Shown in pieces: positions 25,785 through 35,149 of a stretch of 64,000 nt of DNA (position 1 is its first letter; every line of letters begins with the position of its first letter). The DNA comes from Campylobacter fetus subsp. testudinum 03-427. Lineage in GTDB: Bacteria; Campylobacterota; Campylobacteria; Campylobacterales; Campylobacteraceae. Where the stretch lies: NCBI GenBank assembly GCA_000495505.1, contig CP006833.1, positions 744,001 through 808,000 on the forward strand. Reading direction: 5' to 3'. Under the pieces are notes generated by a model, which saw only the letters and a list, made by a program, of their open reading frames with translations, ran no database searches and was not told the DNA's origin. The position numbers were made by a program, and so were the translations under genes.

Positions 25785-27706
25785 TAAAACTAGAAAATAT
25801 CAAGAAAAGTTTTATCACTGGTGGTGTTAGTAGTGATGTTTTAAAAGGTATAAATTTAGAGATAAAAAAAGGCGAGTTTGTAGCTATCATAGGTCAATCA
25901 GGTAGTGGAAAATCCACTCTTATGAATATTTTAGGTTGTCTTGATACTCCAACTAGCGGAAAATACCTTTTAGACTCTTTAGATATAAGTAAATTTAAAA
26001 AAGACGAACTTTCAAATTTAAGACTTAAAAAATTCGGTTTTATATTTCAGCGTTATAATCTTCTAAGTTCAAACGACACGAAAAGCAATGTTGCGCTTCC
26101 TGGAATTTATGCAGGTATGAGTAAGATAGATAGGATAAATAGAGCCAAAGATATCTTAAAAAAACTTGGACTAGAAGATAAATTTGATACCATGCCAAAT
26201 CATCTAAGTGGCGGTCAGCAGCAGCGCGTGAGTATCGCAAGAGCGCTTATGAATGGTGGAGAGATACTGCTTTGTGATGAGCCTACTGGCGCTCTTGATA
26301 GCAGTAGCGGCGTGATGGTTATGCAAATTTTAGATAGTTTGCACAAAGACGGTCATACTATCATCGTAGTTACTCACGATAAAGATATAGCTGCGTGGGC
26401 AGATAGAATCATTGAGATAAAAGATGGAAATATCATAAGTGATACTAGAAAAAATACTCAAATTTATGAGCTAAAACAGAGTTTAAAAGCTATAAAACCT
26501 AGTTTAAAGGCGGTGAGGGATCAGTTTTTCGAGAGTTTTGCGATGTCTCTTGGTGCTATAAAATCGCATAAATTAAGATCATTTCTTACTATGCTTGGTA
26601 TCATCATCGGTATAGCTTCTGTTATTTGCGTTGTGGCTCTTGCTAAAGGTAGTCAGCAAAAAATCCTATCTGATATCAATAATATGGGTACAAATACGAT
26701 TACCATATTTCCTGGAAAAGGTTTTGGCGATATGCATTCAGGTAGAGTTCGTAGCCTTAGCGTTGATGATTCAAATTTATTAGGAAAACTTGATTTTGTT
26801 GATTTTTCAACTCCTAGAATGAACACTAGCGGACTTCTGACTTACGCAAATCAGAGTTTTAGCGGTAGTCTTAGAAGCGGAAGCGAACACTCTTTGGCGA
26901 TATCTGGACTTAAGATAGAAAAAGGTAGGGATTTCACAAAAGATGATATTATAAACTCAAGATCAAATATCATAATAGATCAATTTACAAAAGATGCATT
27001 TTTTAAAGATATTGATCCTATCGGAAAAGTAATTTTGTTTAACAAGCAGCCATTTACTATAGTAGGTTTAGTAAAACGAGACGAGACTTCTTTTAGCGGT
27101 GATAGTTTAACTGTATATGCTCCATATACTACAACTATGAATAAACTAACAGGCGATAGAGATATAAGATCTATTATGCTAAAACTAAAAGACGGAGTAA
27201 ATGCTCAAGTAGCAGAGCAAAGCATAATAGAAGTTTTGAAAATTAGGCGTGGGAGTAAGGATTTTTTTACTAGAAACTCAGATACTATCAGACAAACTAT
27301 AGAAAGTACGATGAATACGATGAGTCTTTTGATATCTGGAATCGCACTTATATCTTTGATGGTTGGCGGAATAGGTGTTATGAATATTATGTTAGTTAGT
27401 GTGTTTGAGCGTACAAAAGAGATAGGTATAAGAATGGCGATAGGCGCAAAAAGTAAAGATATAATGACTCAATTTTTGATAGAAGCGATACTGCTTTGTG
27501 CTATTGGCGGAAGTATCGGAATAGGGCTTGCATATGTGATTGGCTATGGATTTAATGTATTTGGCGGGGATTTTAAGATGATATTTAGTACAGCTTCTAT
27601 ATTTATAGCGCTTGGAGTTTCGAGCTTGATAGGTATAGTTTTTGGCTATATACCTGCTAGAAACGCATCTAAGCTAAATCCTATAGATGCACTTTTAAGG
27701 GAGTAA
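25781..27706 (+). CDS. macB: MacB-type ABC transporter (fused ATPase and permease)
   Basis: A 641-residue inner-membrane engine of a MacAB-type pump. The N-terminal ATPase has Walker A GQSGSGKST, signature LSGGQQQRVSIARAL and Walker B LLCDEPTGALD, with an H-loop THD. After a linker (about 235-265) come four membrane helices: one near residue 280 (FLTMLGIIIGIASVICVVAL), then a large periplasmic domain (about 305-520), and three C-terminal helices including GGIGVMNIMLVSVFERTKEIGIR. Substrates of the family include macrolides, toxins and peptides; which one applies here is unknown. Confidence 0.92.
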   Translation: MIKLENIKKSFITGGVSSDVLKGINLEIKKGEFVAIIGQSGSGKSTLMNILGCLDTPTSGKYLLDSLDISKFKKDELSNLRLKKFGFIFQRYNLLSSNDTKSNVALPGIYAGMSKIDRINRAKDILKKLGLEDKFDTMPNHLSGGQQQRVSIARALMNGGEILLCDEPTGALDSSSGVMVMQILDSLHKDGHTIIVVTHDKDIAAWADRIIEIKDGNIISDTRKNTQIYELKQSLKAIKPSLKAVRDQFFESFAMSLGAIKSHKLRSFLTMLGIIIGIASVICVVALAKGSQQKILSDINNMGTNTITIFPGKGFGDMHSGRVRSLSVDDSNLLGKLDFVDFSTPRMNTSGLLTYANQSFSGSLRSGSEHSLAISGLKIEKGRDFTKDDIINSRSNIIIDQFTKDAFFKDIDPIGKVILFNKQPFTIVGLVKRDETSFSGDSLTVYAPYTTTMNKLTGDRDIRSIMLKLKDGVNAQVAEQSIIEVLKIRRGSKDFFTRNSDTIRQTIESTMNTMSLLISGIALISLMVGGIGVMNIMLVSVFERTKEIGIRMAIGAKSKDIMTQFLIEAILLCAIGGSIGIGLAYVIGYGFNVFGGDFKMIFSTASIFIALGVSSLIGIVFGYIPARNASKLNPIDALLRE

Positions 27707-27708
27707 AT

Positions 27709-29007
27709 TTGAAAAATATAATATTTGTTTTATTTAGCTTGATTTTTATAGGATGTGCATCTAAATCTTTGGAGTATAATGTAAAAAACATAAATTTTTA
27801 TGAGCCTTCGTGGTATAAGGATTTTAACCAAACAACGCTAAATAATTTAGTAAATTTGAGTTTAAAAAATAGCGAAGATATAAATATCGCTGTTTTAAAT
27901 TTAGAGATCGCTATGTTAAAAGCGGGGCTCATCAGAGATGATTTTTTCCCGACTCCTTCAGGCAAATTTGGAGCATCGACTAACAAAGATATCAAAACAT
28001 CTAGTGGCTGGAAAAACGGTTTTTCTAGTGAGTTTGCGCTTAGCTATGAAGTAGATATTTACGGTAAAATTTTCGATAATTACGAAGCTAGAGACTGGGA
28101 AGCTAAAGCTAGTCAAAGCACGCTTGAAAACCTACGTCTAACGATAATAAATAGCGTGACTGATACGTATTTCAATATACTTTATCTAAACGATGCCATA
28201 AGAAATTTAAAACAAAACTTAGAGAATTTAAATATGCTCGATAAGCTTGTTTTAACTAAGTATGAGCTTGGAAAAGAGGAGATTTTAAGCGTAAGGCAGA
28301 GCAGACAAAACATACTTGATCTGCAAAATCAAATTTTATCAAATATCAGAGAGTTAGAAACTAGCTATGAAATTATCAAAAACTTTACTAGAAGCGATAT
28401 CAAATTTGATGACTTAAGTCTTTCAAACGTCCAAAATAGCGATATAAGCCTTGATATAGATTTTGCGATATTGAAAAATAGACCAGATATAAATGAGGCT
28501 ATTTCAAATTTAAACGCTAGTTTTTATGACTATAAAGTTAGTGAAAAAAATCTCTATCCAAGTGTGAGCATAGGCGCTAGTTTGAGTGATAGCGACTCTA
28601 AATTTAGTGATAGTTTTGGATTTAATATTTTAGGTGGTACTTTAAATATAAATTTACCTTTTCTTGATTATTCGCGGTTAAAAAAGCAGATAAATATATC
28701 TGAAGCTCAGTTCAAAAAAAATGTTTTAACATATGAAAAAACTCTTTCAAATGCTGTAAATGAGGTTATAAAATACGTAAATTACTATGAGGGCGATAAA
28801 CAAAGATATGAAAATATGCAAAATATCAAAAAAGAACGTGAAATGATAGTAGCGATCTATGAAAGTAAATACAGCGAGGGTAAAGCTGAGTTAAAAGATC
28901 TTTTGGAGGCCAAAAACTCTCTTATCAGCGTACAAAATATGCTTTTAAATCAAAAATACCGCCTTTTAAATGATGAGTTGAGTTATTATAAAGCTATAGC
29001 AAAATAG
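27709..29007 (+). CDS. TolC-family outer-membrane efflux lipoprotein
   Basis: A 432-residue outer-membrane channel of the TolC/OEP family that completes the MacAB pump. The N-terminus is a lipoprotein signal with lipobox FIGC (Cys near residue 16). Two OEP repeats follow with the long alpha-helices typical of the periplasmic tunnel, including FALSYEVDIYGKIFDNYEAR, the repeat-1 family motif, and AQFKKNVLTYEKTLSNAVNEV in repeat 2. It starts with TTG 27709, preceded by AAGGGAG. It lies 2 bp after macB and directly abuts the comEC start. Confidence 0.88.
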   Translation: MKNIIFVLFSLIFIGCASKSLEYNVKNINFYEPSWYKDFNQTTLNNLVNLSLKNSEDINIAVLNLEIAMLKAGLIRDDFFPTPSGKFGASTNKDIKTSSGWKNGFSSEFALSYEVDIYGKIFDNYEARDWEAKASQSTLENLRLTIINSVTDTYFNILYLNDAIRNLKQNLENLNMLDKLVLTKYELGKEEILSVRQSRQNILDLQNQILSNIRELETSYEIIKNFTRSDIKFDDLSLSNVQNSDISLDIDFAILKNRPDINEAISNLNASFYDYKVSEKNLYPSVSIGASLSDSDSKFSDSFGFNILGGTLNINLPFLDYSRLKKQINISEAQFKKNVLTYEKTLSNAVNEVIKYVNYYEGDKQRYENMQNIKKEREMIVAIYESKYSEGKAELKDLLEAKNSLISVQNMLLNQKYRLLNDELSYYKAIAK

Positions 29008-30267
29008 ATGAATTTATTTCAAACCAAAATGCAGATTGCTACTTTGATTAGCCTTTGCATTTTGATTTTTGGAGTAAATTTAATGCTTGAATATTTTAAA
29101 TTTGAGAGTTTTAGAGACGCTAAATATTCGTTTATAAATGCAAAAATTATTCAAAATTACGAAAAACAAGGGAAAAATAGCAATTATTTTATTTTAAAGC
29201 TTAAATCTAACGAATTCACATTTTATACAAGAACAAAAAATATGGTTGAATTTAGCGACGTAAAAGTCGGCGTAATCAGTAAAAATCTTAAATTTAAAGA
29301 TTATTTAAAAGGTAGTTTTTTCTTGCCGAGTTTTAAATTTGAGCCTCAAAAAAGTAGTTTAAGTTTTACAGATAATGTTCAAAATAGTATAGAAAATCAG
29401 CACGAAAATCCTAAATTAAAAGAGCTTTATAGCGCTCTTTATCTTGCTACACCTATAAATAAAGAGCTAAGAGCGAACGTGACAAATTGGGGTATAGCTC
29501 ATATCATCGCCATTAGCGGATTTCATCTTAGTCTTATATTTGCTTTTATATTTTTTATCCTAAAGCCAGTTGTCAAGCCGCTGCAAAGTAGATATTTTCC
29601 ATATATAAATATAAATTTTTATATAAGCATTTTTATATTTATTTTGATGGGATTTTATCTTTATATTTTGGACTTTACTCCTAGTTTTTTGCGCTCGTAT
29701 ATAATGGGTGTTTTTGGATTTTTGCTTCTTAGTAGAGGGCTGAGTATATTTAAATTTGGAAATTTGTGTTTAACTATTTTGATCGCTGTTGCTTTTAGTC
29801 CGAAACTTCTGTTTTCGATCGGGTTTTATTTTTCTTGTTTGGGAGTGTTTTTTATATTTTTGTATATCCATCATTTTGGAGATAAAAACGATCTAAAAAG
29901 CAGACTTAAGATAGCTTTGCATACTCTGTTTTTGGAGATTTTTGTGTTTGGTGCGATGAACATTCCGGTATATTATTTTTTTACTTCAGCAAGTTTGTAT
30001 CAATTAAGCGTTATACCTTTGGCTTATGTTTTTGTTGTTTTTTATCCTCTTAGTATATTTCTTCATTTTTTTAGTCTTGGAGGAATTTTTGATTCTCAAA
30101 TGCTTACTTTTTTAGAATTTGCTGATAAACAAAGTGATATTTTCATACCGTTTTGGATATTTGTATTTTTTAATTTTTTACTAATTCTTGCTATTAAATT
30201 TAAAAGCGTGGCTATACTTTTATCTGCTGGAGGTATGGTTTTATTTCTTTTTTCATTGATATTTTAA
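29008..30267 (+). CDS. comEC: ComEC/Rec2-family DNA-uptake channel protein
   Basis: A 419-residue polytopic inner-membrane protein of the ComEC/Rec2 competence family, which carries single-stranded DNA into the cytoplasm during transformation. The conserved competence-domain motif is HIIAISGFHLSLIFAF, followed by hydrophobic helices (PSFLRSYIMGVFGFLLLSRGLS). It is the short epsilonproteobacterial form, lacking the C-terminal metallo-beta-lactamase domain found in Bacillus ComEC. The ATG immediately follows the efflux gene stop, so it is probably the fourth gene of the macAB operon. Confidence 0.85.
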   Translation: MNLFQTKMQIATLISLCILIFGVNLMLEYFKFESFRDAKYSFINAKIIQNYEKQGKNSNYFILKLKSNEFTFYTRTKNMVEFSDVKVGVISKNLKFKDYLKGSFFLPSFKFEPQKSSLSFTDNVQNSIENQHENPKLKELYSALYLATPINKELRANVTNWGIAHIIAISGFHLSLIFAFIFFILKPVVKPLQSRYFPYININFYISIFIFILMGFYLYILDFTPSFLRSYIMGVFGFLLLSRGLSIFKFGNLCLTILIAVAFSPKLLFSIGFYFSCLGVFFIFLYIHHFGDKNDLKSRLKIALHTLFLEIFVFGAMNIPVYYFFTSASLYQLSVIPLAYVFVVFYPLSIFLHFFSLGGIFDSQMLTFLEFADKQSDIFIPFWIFVFFNFLLILAIKFKSVAILLSAGGMVLFLFSLIF

Positions 30268-30273
30268 TTTATA

Positions 30274-31506
30274 TTAAATTTGAGGTTTTAGCCCGTTAAA
30301 TATAAATATATTTAATCCATTTTTATAACAGTATTCTAAATTTAGATTGTGACTTTTTAATATATTATCTACGATATAAAGACCAAGACCAAAGCTCTTT
30401 TTGGCGTTTGAGCCTTGCGTAAATGGCTCGATATAATAGTTAAGCTCTTGTTCGAGCTTGTTGCCTTTGGTTATAAATTTGATATTTTGATTTGTAATAG
30501 TTATATTTATATGCTTATCGTCCGAATACTTTATACCGTTATCTATCATATTTTTAAAAGCGATAGATAATAGTTTAAAATCACCATTTATGCTCACATC
30601 GTCTATAGCGTTTATCGTGATTAATGATTTTTCCGCCATTGCGATATCTGTGGCTTCATCTATGATATCTACTACTTTATATAGTTTTAAGTTTTCTATG
30701 GCTATTCCAGATGTTACTCTTTCGAGTGCTGCAAATTCGTTTATAAGACTTTCTAAACGTTCAAATACGTTTATAAGTCTCTCTTGATTTTTAGTTTTTT
30801 CTATCATTTCAGCTGTTATCCTACCTTTTGTGATAGGTGTTTTTAATTCGTGCATAATGTTTCTTAAAAATAACTGGCGAGATTGATTTAAAGATTTTAT
30901 CTGCATTACTGCATTATAAAATGCATCTGCGACTTCGGATATTTCGTCATTTCCAGTGCTTACGTTTTTTATATTTAGATCTCCGTTTGCAAATTTATCT
31001 ATTTGACGCTTTAATCTTCTTAGTGGTTTTATCTTTCTTATTATAAATATGTATGTTATAAGAAGTATAAAAAATACAAGCCCAAAAATCACTTTGATAA
31101 TATCATATCTATAAGGTTGATAGTTGCTATCTTGTAGCAATAAAGTGGTATCTTTATGAACTATTTTTAGATAATTTCTCTTTTTAAAAAATAAAATAGC
31201 GCTTGATCCTATATCTGCAGATATCTCTTCTAGTATGCTAGCATTTGTTAGTATTTCATTTTTTAATTTTTGATTTTTTATCTCAGGCATTTCGAAATTT
31301 TGTATCTGGCTTTTGTACTCGTTCTCATCTATAAGTTCGCTCATATAAAGCAAAGTAGCTCTTGCGACGATTGAGTATTTTGTATTTAGTTCTCTTGTAT
31401 AATTTTGTTTATCATAATCCATCAACCATAAAAATGCAAGAAAAATACTAGTCGTAGCTATCGCAAAAATTAGCGTTATCGTATAGAAAATAGATGAAAA
31501 TTTCAT
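30274..31506 (-). CDS. ArsS-like sensor histidine kinase
   Basis: A 410-residue membrane sensor kinase. A helix at 8-30 and another at about 140-160 bracket a periplasmic sensor domain; a HAMP-like segment (KPLRRLKRQIDKFANGDLNIK) leads to the dimerisation/phosphoacceptor motif IMHELKTPITKGR, with ATPase N-box NMIDNGIKYSDD and G-box FGLGLYIVDNI. The family resembles ArsS of H. pylori and Cj1226 of C. jejuni; the stimulus in this organism is unknown. The ATG overlaps the response-regulator stop by 4 bp, and the gene ends 6 bp from convergent comEC. Confidence 0.88.
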   Translation of the reverse strand: MKFSSIFYTITLIFAIATTSIFLAFLWLMDYDKQNYTRELNTKYSIVARATLLYMSELIDENEYKSQIQNFEMPEIKNQKLKNEILTNASILEEISADIGSSAILFFKKRNYLKIVHKDTTLLLQDSNYQPYRYDIIKVIFGLVFFILLITYIFIIRKIKPLRRLKRQIDKFANGDLNIKNVSTGNDEISEVADAFYNAVMQIKSLNQSRQLFLRNIMHELKTPITKGRITAEMIEKTKNQERLINVFERLESLINEFAALERVTSGIAIENLKLYKVVDIIDEATDIAMAEKSLITINAIDDVSINGDFKLLSIAFKNMIDNGIKYSDDKHINITITNQNIKFITKGNKLEQELNYYIEPFTQGSNAKKSFGLGLYIVDNILKSHNLNLEYCYKNGLNIFIFNGLKPQI

Positions 31507-32177
31507 TGTTCTAGTTTGTAGCCAACGCCGCGTATAGCGTGAATGTATTTTGGTTCTTTTGGATTTTCGCCAAGTTTTACTCTTATGCGTCCTATGATGA
31601 CGTCTATACTTTTGTTTGTGCTGTCTTCATTTATTGAGTCGCAGTTATAAATGAGCTCTTCTCTGCTTATAGCGCCGCCTTCTTTTTTTATTAAATATTT
31701 TAGTATATCGTATTCTGCGACTGTGAGATTTAAAGGCGTTCCTTTTAGTGTTATGATATGTTTAAAATCATCACAAATCAGATCTTTTTTTACCTTATTT
31801 TCTTGTTTTTGTTTGATATTTTGCCTTCTTAAGTGGCTTTTTATCCTAACTAGCAGTTCTTGAGGATTGTATGGTTTTGGAAGATAATCATCTGCACCAA
31901 GCTCAAAAGCATTTACTTTATCGCTTAGATCGTGTCTTGCACTTGAAATAATAATAGGAATATCATTTTTCTTTCTTATCTCTTTACACACTTCAAGTCC
32001 ATCTATACCAGGTAAAGTAAGATCTAAAATAACTAGATCAAATTTACTTGTACTTAGTGTAGAAAGCCCCAAATATGGATCTTCGCAAGTAGTTATATGC
32101 ACTTCGAATTGTTCTAGATACTCTGTTAGAATTTCAGCAAGCTCTAAATCGTCCTCGATCATTAAAATATTTATCAT
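31503..32177 (-). CDS. OmpR-family response regulator
   Basis: A 224-residue two-component regulator. The receiver domain has the acidic pair EDD near residue 9, phosphoacceptor Asp in DLVILDLTLPGIDG and the conserved Lys in LPKPYNPQEL. A winged-helix OmpR/PhoB DNA-binding domain fills residues ~125-224 (SIDVIIGRIRVKLGENPKEPKYI, then IRGVGYKLE). It is partnered with the overlapping histidine kinase gene and lies 86 bp downstream of htrA on the same strand, suggesting the pair regulates or is co-transcribed with envelope protein quality control. Target genes are not known. Confidence 0.9.
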   Translation of the reverse strand: MINILMIEDDLELAEILTEYLEQFEVHITTCEDPYLGLSTLSTSKFDLVILDLTLPGIDGLEVCKEIRKKNDIPIIISSARHDLSDKVNAFELGADDYLPKPYNPQELLVRIKSHLRRQNIKQKQENKVKKDLICDDFKHIITLKGTPLNLTVAEYDILKYLIKKEGGAISREELIYNCDSINEDSTNKSIDVIIGRIRVKLGENPKEPKYIHAIRGVGYKLEQ

Positions 32178-32238
32178 ACAAAGCCTTTTAAATTTGATTT
32201 TATTATAACTAAGAAAGATTAAATATATTTTTAAATAT

Positions 32239-32257
32239 AGCCGGCACTTGACCGGCT
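32239..32257 (-). terminator. GC-rich hairpin between htrA and the response regulator
   Basis: AGCCGG (32239-32244) pairs with CCGGCT (32252-32257) around a 7-base loop, seven bases past the htrA stop on the minus strand. On that strand an A/T mix rather than a T-run follows, so partial termination or mRNA end protection is more likely than a full stop. On the plus strand it is followed by TTTATATTATTTT. Confidence 0.5.
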
Positions 32258-32263
32258 TTTATA

Positions 32264-33679
32264 TTATTTTAGCACCAATCCCATTAATGCTCCGCCTCTA
32301 TTTATCCAAATGATAGGTTTTTTGTTTTGAGCTTTGCTTGATTTTACCTCTTTTGTGAAATCATCTACGTTAGATATGATTTTTTCATTTACTTGAACGA
32401 TTATATCTCCTGCTTCAAAGCCTGCATTTGCCGCATTTGAATCATCTTTTACATTTGTAATTATGATTCCTTTTATATCTTTTGAAATTTGGAATTTGTA
32501 TCTTATTTCATCGCTTAAATTTTGCAAACTAAGTCCGTCTGTTAAGTATGCATCTTTTGGATCTATATAGCCTGAGTCCATATTTGCCAATTTTAATGTT
32601 GTATCTTTTATCTGATTTGATCTTTCAAATGTTATTTTTATCTCTTTGTTTGGTTCTAATGAGCCTATGAGATTTTTTAGATCATTTGCATTTTTTATAG
32701 TTTGATTTCCAACTTTTATTACAAGATCTCCTCTTTTAAGACCTGCTGCGTCAGCTGGTTTATCTTTTTCTACGTTTGTTACTAAAGCACCTTCTTTATT
32801 TGTATAAATTTCTTTTTGATCATCGGTTAAATTTGATATCATAACGCCTATATATCCGCGTGTGATTTTTCCATCTGAGATTAGTTTTTGCGCTATTGTT
32901 TTTACCATATTTGATGGGATCGCAAAGCCAATTCCGTTGTTTCCGCCGCTTCTGCTAAGAATGGCTGAGTTTATACCGACTAATGCTCCTCTGCTATCTA
33001 CCAACGCTCCACCGCTATTTCCTGGATTTATACTAGCGTCTGTTTGTATGAAATCTTCATATTGGTTTAATCCTATATTGTCTTTATTTAGTCCAGAAAT
33101 AATTCCACTTGTTATACTTCCACCCACGCCAAATGGATTTCCTATAGCAAATACCATATCTCCTTCAAGAAGTTTTGAACTATCGGCAAAACTTATAGCT
33201 TGAAAGTTTTTAGCATCTATTTTTATGATAGCAAGATCTGTTTTTGGATCTATTCCGACTACCTTTGCCTTATACTCTTTTGAATTATCAAGCAATGTTA
33301 CTATGATCTCGTCGCTATCTTCTACTACGTGATAGTTTGTGACTATATATCCATTATTTGAGATGATTACTCCAGATCCTAAAGATGTTGCTTTTTGGCT
33401 TTTTTCTTTTGGCATTTTAAAGTTAAATCCAAAAAAATCTTTAAAAAACGGATCGTCCATTAGGCTATTTAGATTGTTTTTTACTTTTATAGTTTTTGAT
33501 GTTGATATATTAACTACGGATTTTTTAGCTTTTTCTATAGAGCTGTGATACGATAAAACAGTATTTGTGTCTGCACTTGGATTTACTCTTGTGTAGTTGT
33601 TGTTCGCATCACTGAATTTAACATCTGCGCTAAATAGACTTGTGGCTGCTATTATAGAAATAATCGTTAGTTTATTCAT
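32264..33679 (-). CDS. htrA: Periplasmic serine protease/chaperone HtrA (DegP/Do family)
   Basis: A 471-residue secreted protease and chaperone that degrades misfolded envelope proteins; in Campylobacter and Helicobacter HtrA is also exported and can cleave E-cadherin (known from relatives). The signal peptide is LTIISIIAATSLFSA. The catalytic triad is His in VTNYHVVED, Asp in DPKTDLAIIK and Ser in INPGNSGGALVD. Two PDZ domains follow (from about 255 and 370). It begins at ATG 33679, divergent from cbpA-hspR, and is followed by a two-component system. Confidence 0.95.
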   Translation of the reverse strand: MNKLTIISIIAATSLFSADVKFSDANNNYTRVNPSADTNTVLSYHSSIEKAKKSVVNISTSKTIKVKNNLNSLMDDPFFKDFFGFNFKMPKEKSQKATSLGSGVIISNNGYIVTNYHVVEDSDEIIVTLLDNSKEYKAKVVGIDPKTDLAIIKIDAKNFQAISFADSSKLLEGDMVFAIGNPFGVGGSITSGIISGLNKDNIGLNQYEDFIQTDASINPGNSGGALVDSRGALVGINSAILSRSGGNNGIGFAIPSNMVKTIAQKLISDGKITRGYIGVMISNLTDDQKEIYTNKEGALVTNVEKDKPADAAGLKRGDLVIKVGNQTIKNANDLKNLIGSLEPNKEIKITFERSNQIKDTTLKLANMDSGYIDPKDAYLTDGLSLQNLSDEIRYKFQISKDIKGIIITNVKDDSNAANAGFEAGDIIVQVNEKIISNVDDFTKEVKSSKAQNKKPIIWINRGGALMGLVLK

Positions 33680-33711
33680 AGTTGTTCCTTTTTTTAAATT
33701 TTGTAATGTAA

Positions 33712-33717
33712 ATTATA
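33712..33717 (-). promoter_or_regulatory. Candidate -10 element of htrA
   Basis: The minus strand reads TATAAT here, 32 bp upstream of the htrA start. No clear -35 is present, which is normal in Campylobacter. The AT-rich context keeps this tentative. Confidence 0.4.
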
Positions 33718-33822
33718 TTACTTAGCGATAAATGTAAGATTAATATATTTTTAGTTTGTATAGTTTTTTAAATTTAATTACAGCTTGAATTTGAAAATAA
33801 AAATGTTCGGGATTAGCTCAAA

Positions 33823-33843
33823 GTTGATTGACATAAGCTCAAG
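33823..33843 (+). promoter_or_regulatory. HAIR-like HspR operator overlapping the cbpA -35
   Basis: GTTGATT (33823-33829), a 7-base spacer and GCTCAAG (33837-33843) match the HAIR consensus CTTGAGT-N7-ACTCAAG at 11 of 14 positions, with the exact spacer length. It covers the -35 hexamer of the cbpA promoter, which fits repression by the HspR encoded in the same operon. Confidence 0.6.
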
Positions 33844-33857
33844 TATTGTGCTATAAT
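33828..33857 (+). promoter_or_regulatory. Sigma-70 promoter of the cbpA-hspR operon
   Basis: TTGACA (33828-33833) and TATAAT (33852-33857) are exact consensus hexamers separated by 18 bp. The -10 ends 31 bp before the cbpA ATG. Such a consensus pair is rare in this genus and is typical of a strong, repressor-controlled heat-shock promoter. Confidence 0.7.
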
Positions 33858-33888
33858 TCATATAAAATAACATAAGTGAGGTAGTATT

Positions 33889-34761
33889 ATGAGTAATAGC
33901 TTATATGAAACTCTTGGAGTAGATAAAAACGCAACTAGTGATGAGATAAAAAAAGCGTATAGAAAATTAGCAAGAAAATATCACCCAGATATAAATAAAG
34001 AAGCCGGTGCAGAAGAGAAATTTAAAGAGATAAACGCAGCTTACGAGATACTAAGTGATGATGAAAAACGCGCTCAGTATGATACTCATGGCGATAGTAT
34101 GTTTGGCGGTCAAAGTTTTCATGATTTTGCAAGTTCTCAAAACGGAGCTGATATAAATGATATTTTAAGAAATATTTTTGGCGGTGGATTTGGTGGATTT
34201 AGCAGTAGAGGCGGATTTAGTAGCAGGGAATTTGGAGGTTTTAATGGATTTGGAAGCGGATTTGAGCAGAATTTAGATATAAACTCAAAGATAACTATTC
34301 CTTTTAACGTAGCTATAAATGGCGGAGAGTATAGCATAAACATAAATGGACAGAGCGTTAAGATAAAAATACCTGCTGGTATAAATAGTGGTGAAAAGCT
34401 ACGCATAAGAGGAAAAGGAAAGAGTGCAAACGGAGCAAGAGGCGATGTTTTGTTGAGCGTTGAAGTTTCTGAGGATTCTAAATTTAAAAGAGAAGGCGAT
34501 GATCTTTATATGCCTATAGATATTCCGCTTAAAACTGCTCTTTTTGGTGGAAAAATTAGTGTTGATACATTTAAAAAAAGTGTTAATATAAAAATAGCTC
34601 CAAATACAAAAAACGCTCAAAAAATAAGACTTAAAGGTTATGGCGTGCAAAATAGAAAAAGCGGTATTTTCGGAGATATGTATCTTAGTGTGAATGTAGT
34701 CTTGCCTGATGTTAGTTCTATGGATAAAGAGCTAGTTAAGGTACTTGAAGAGAAGCTTTAA
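33889..34761 (+). CDS. cbpA: Curved DNA-binding protein-like DnaJ co-chaperone
   Basis: A 290-residue class B J-protein that stimulates DnaK. The J domain (about 1-68) has the essential HPD in [12 protein letters not shown] glycine/phenylalanine-rich linker (about 98-130, [13 protein letters not shown]) leads to two C-terminal substrate-binding domains ([22 protein letters not shown]). The cysteine zinc fingers of full DnaJ are absent. The cbpA-hspR pairing is the same as in C. jejuni and H. pylori, where HspR represses the operon. GAGG lies upstream of ATG 33889. Confidence 0.92.
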   Translation: MSNSLYETLGVDKNATSDEIKKAYRKLARKYHPDINKEAGAEEKFKEINAAYEILSDDEKRAQYDTHGDSMFGGQSFHDFASSQNGADINDILRNIFGGGFGGFSSRGGFSSREFGGFNGFGSGFEQNLDINSKITIPFNVAINGGEYSININGQSVKIKIPAGINSGEKLRIRGKGKSANGARGDVLLSVEVSEDSKFKREGDDLYMPIDIPLKTALFGGKISVDTFKKSVNIKIAPNTKNAQKIRLKGYGVQNRKSGIFGDMYLSVNVVLPDVSSMDKELVKVLEEKL

Positions 34762-34772
34762 GGAGTAAAATT

Positions 34773-35144
34773 ATGAAAAGTTATGATGAGCCGGTTTATT
34801 TAATTAGCGTTGTTGCCAAAGTTCTTAGTATCCATCCTCAAACTTTACGTCAGTATGAGAGAGAAGGTTTAGTAGAGCCTTCTCGTACTGGTGGAAAAAT
34901 GAGACTTTATAGCGAAAAAGATCTTGATAGAATAAAGATGATTTTAAGATTGACTAGAGATTTGGGTGTAAATTTAGCCGGAGTTGATGTGATATTAAGA
35001 CTGAAAACTCAGATTGAAGAGTATGAAAATATCATCGACGAATTGAGATTAAATTTAGAAAAAATAAATAGCAGTGACACAAAACGATCTTTAGTAAAGA
35101 GAAAAAACAGCTTTGATTTGATATTTTTGAATGATGAAAAGTAA
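34773..35144 (+). CDS. hspR: MerR-family heat-shock repressor HspR
   Basis: A 123-residue regulator with an N-terminal MerR-type winged helix: SVVAKVLSIHPQTLRQYEREGLVEPSRT is the HspR hallmark, followed by RLYSEKDLDRIK. The C-terminal part is a coiled-coil-like region ending with a basic segment (KRSLVKRKNSF). HspR represses chaperone genes from HAIR operators, and one such site lies upstream of cbpA at 33823-33843. ATG 34773 follows an AAGGAG and is 11 bp after cbpA. A cation/proton antiporter gene starts 5 bp after its stop. Confidence 0.93.
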   Translation: MKSYDEPVYLISVVAKVLSIHPQTLRQYEREGLVEPSRTGGKMRLYSEKDLDRIKMILRLTRDLGVNLAGVDVILRLKTQIEEYENIIDELRLNLEKINSSDTKRSLVKRKNSFDLIFLNDEK

Positions 35145-35149
35145 TTAAA

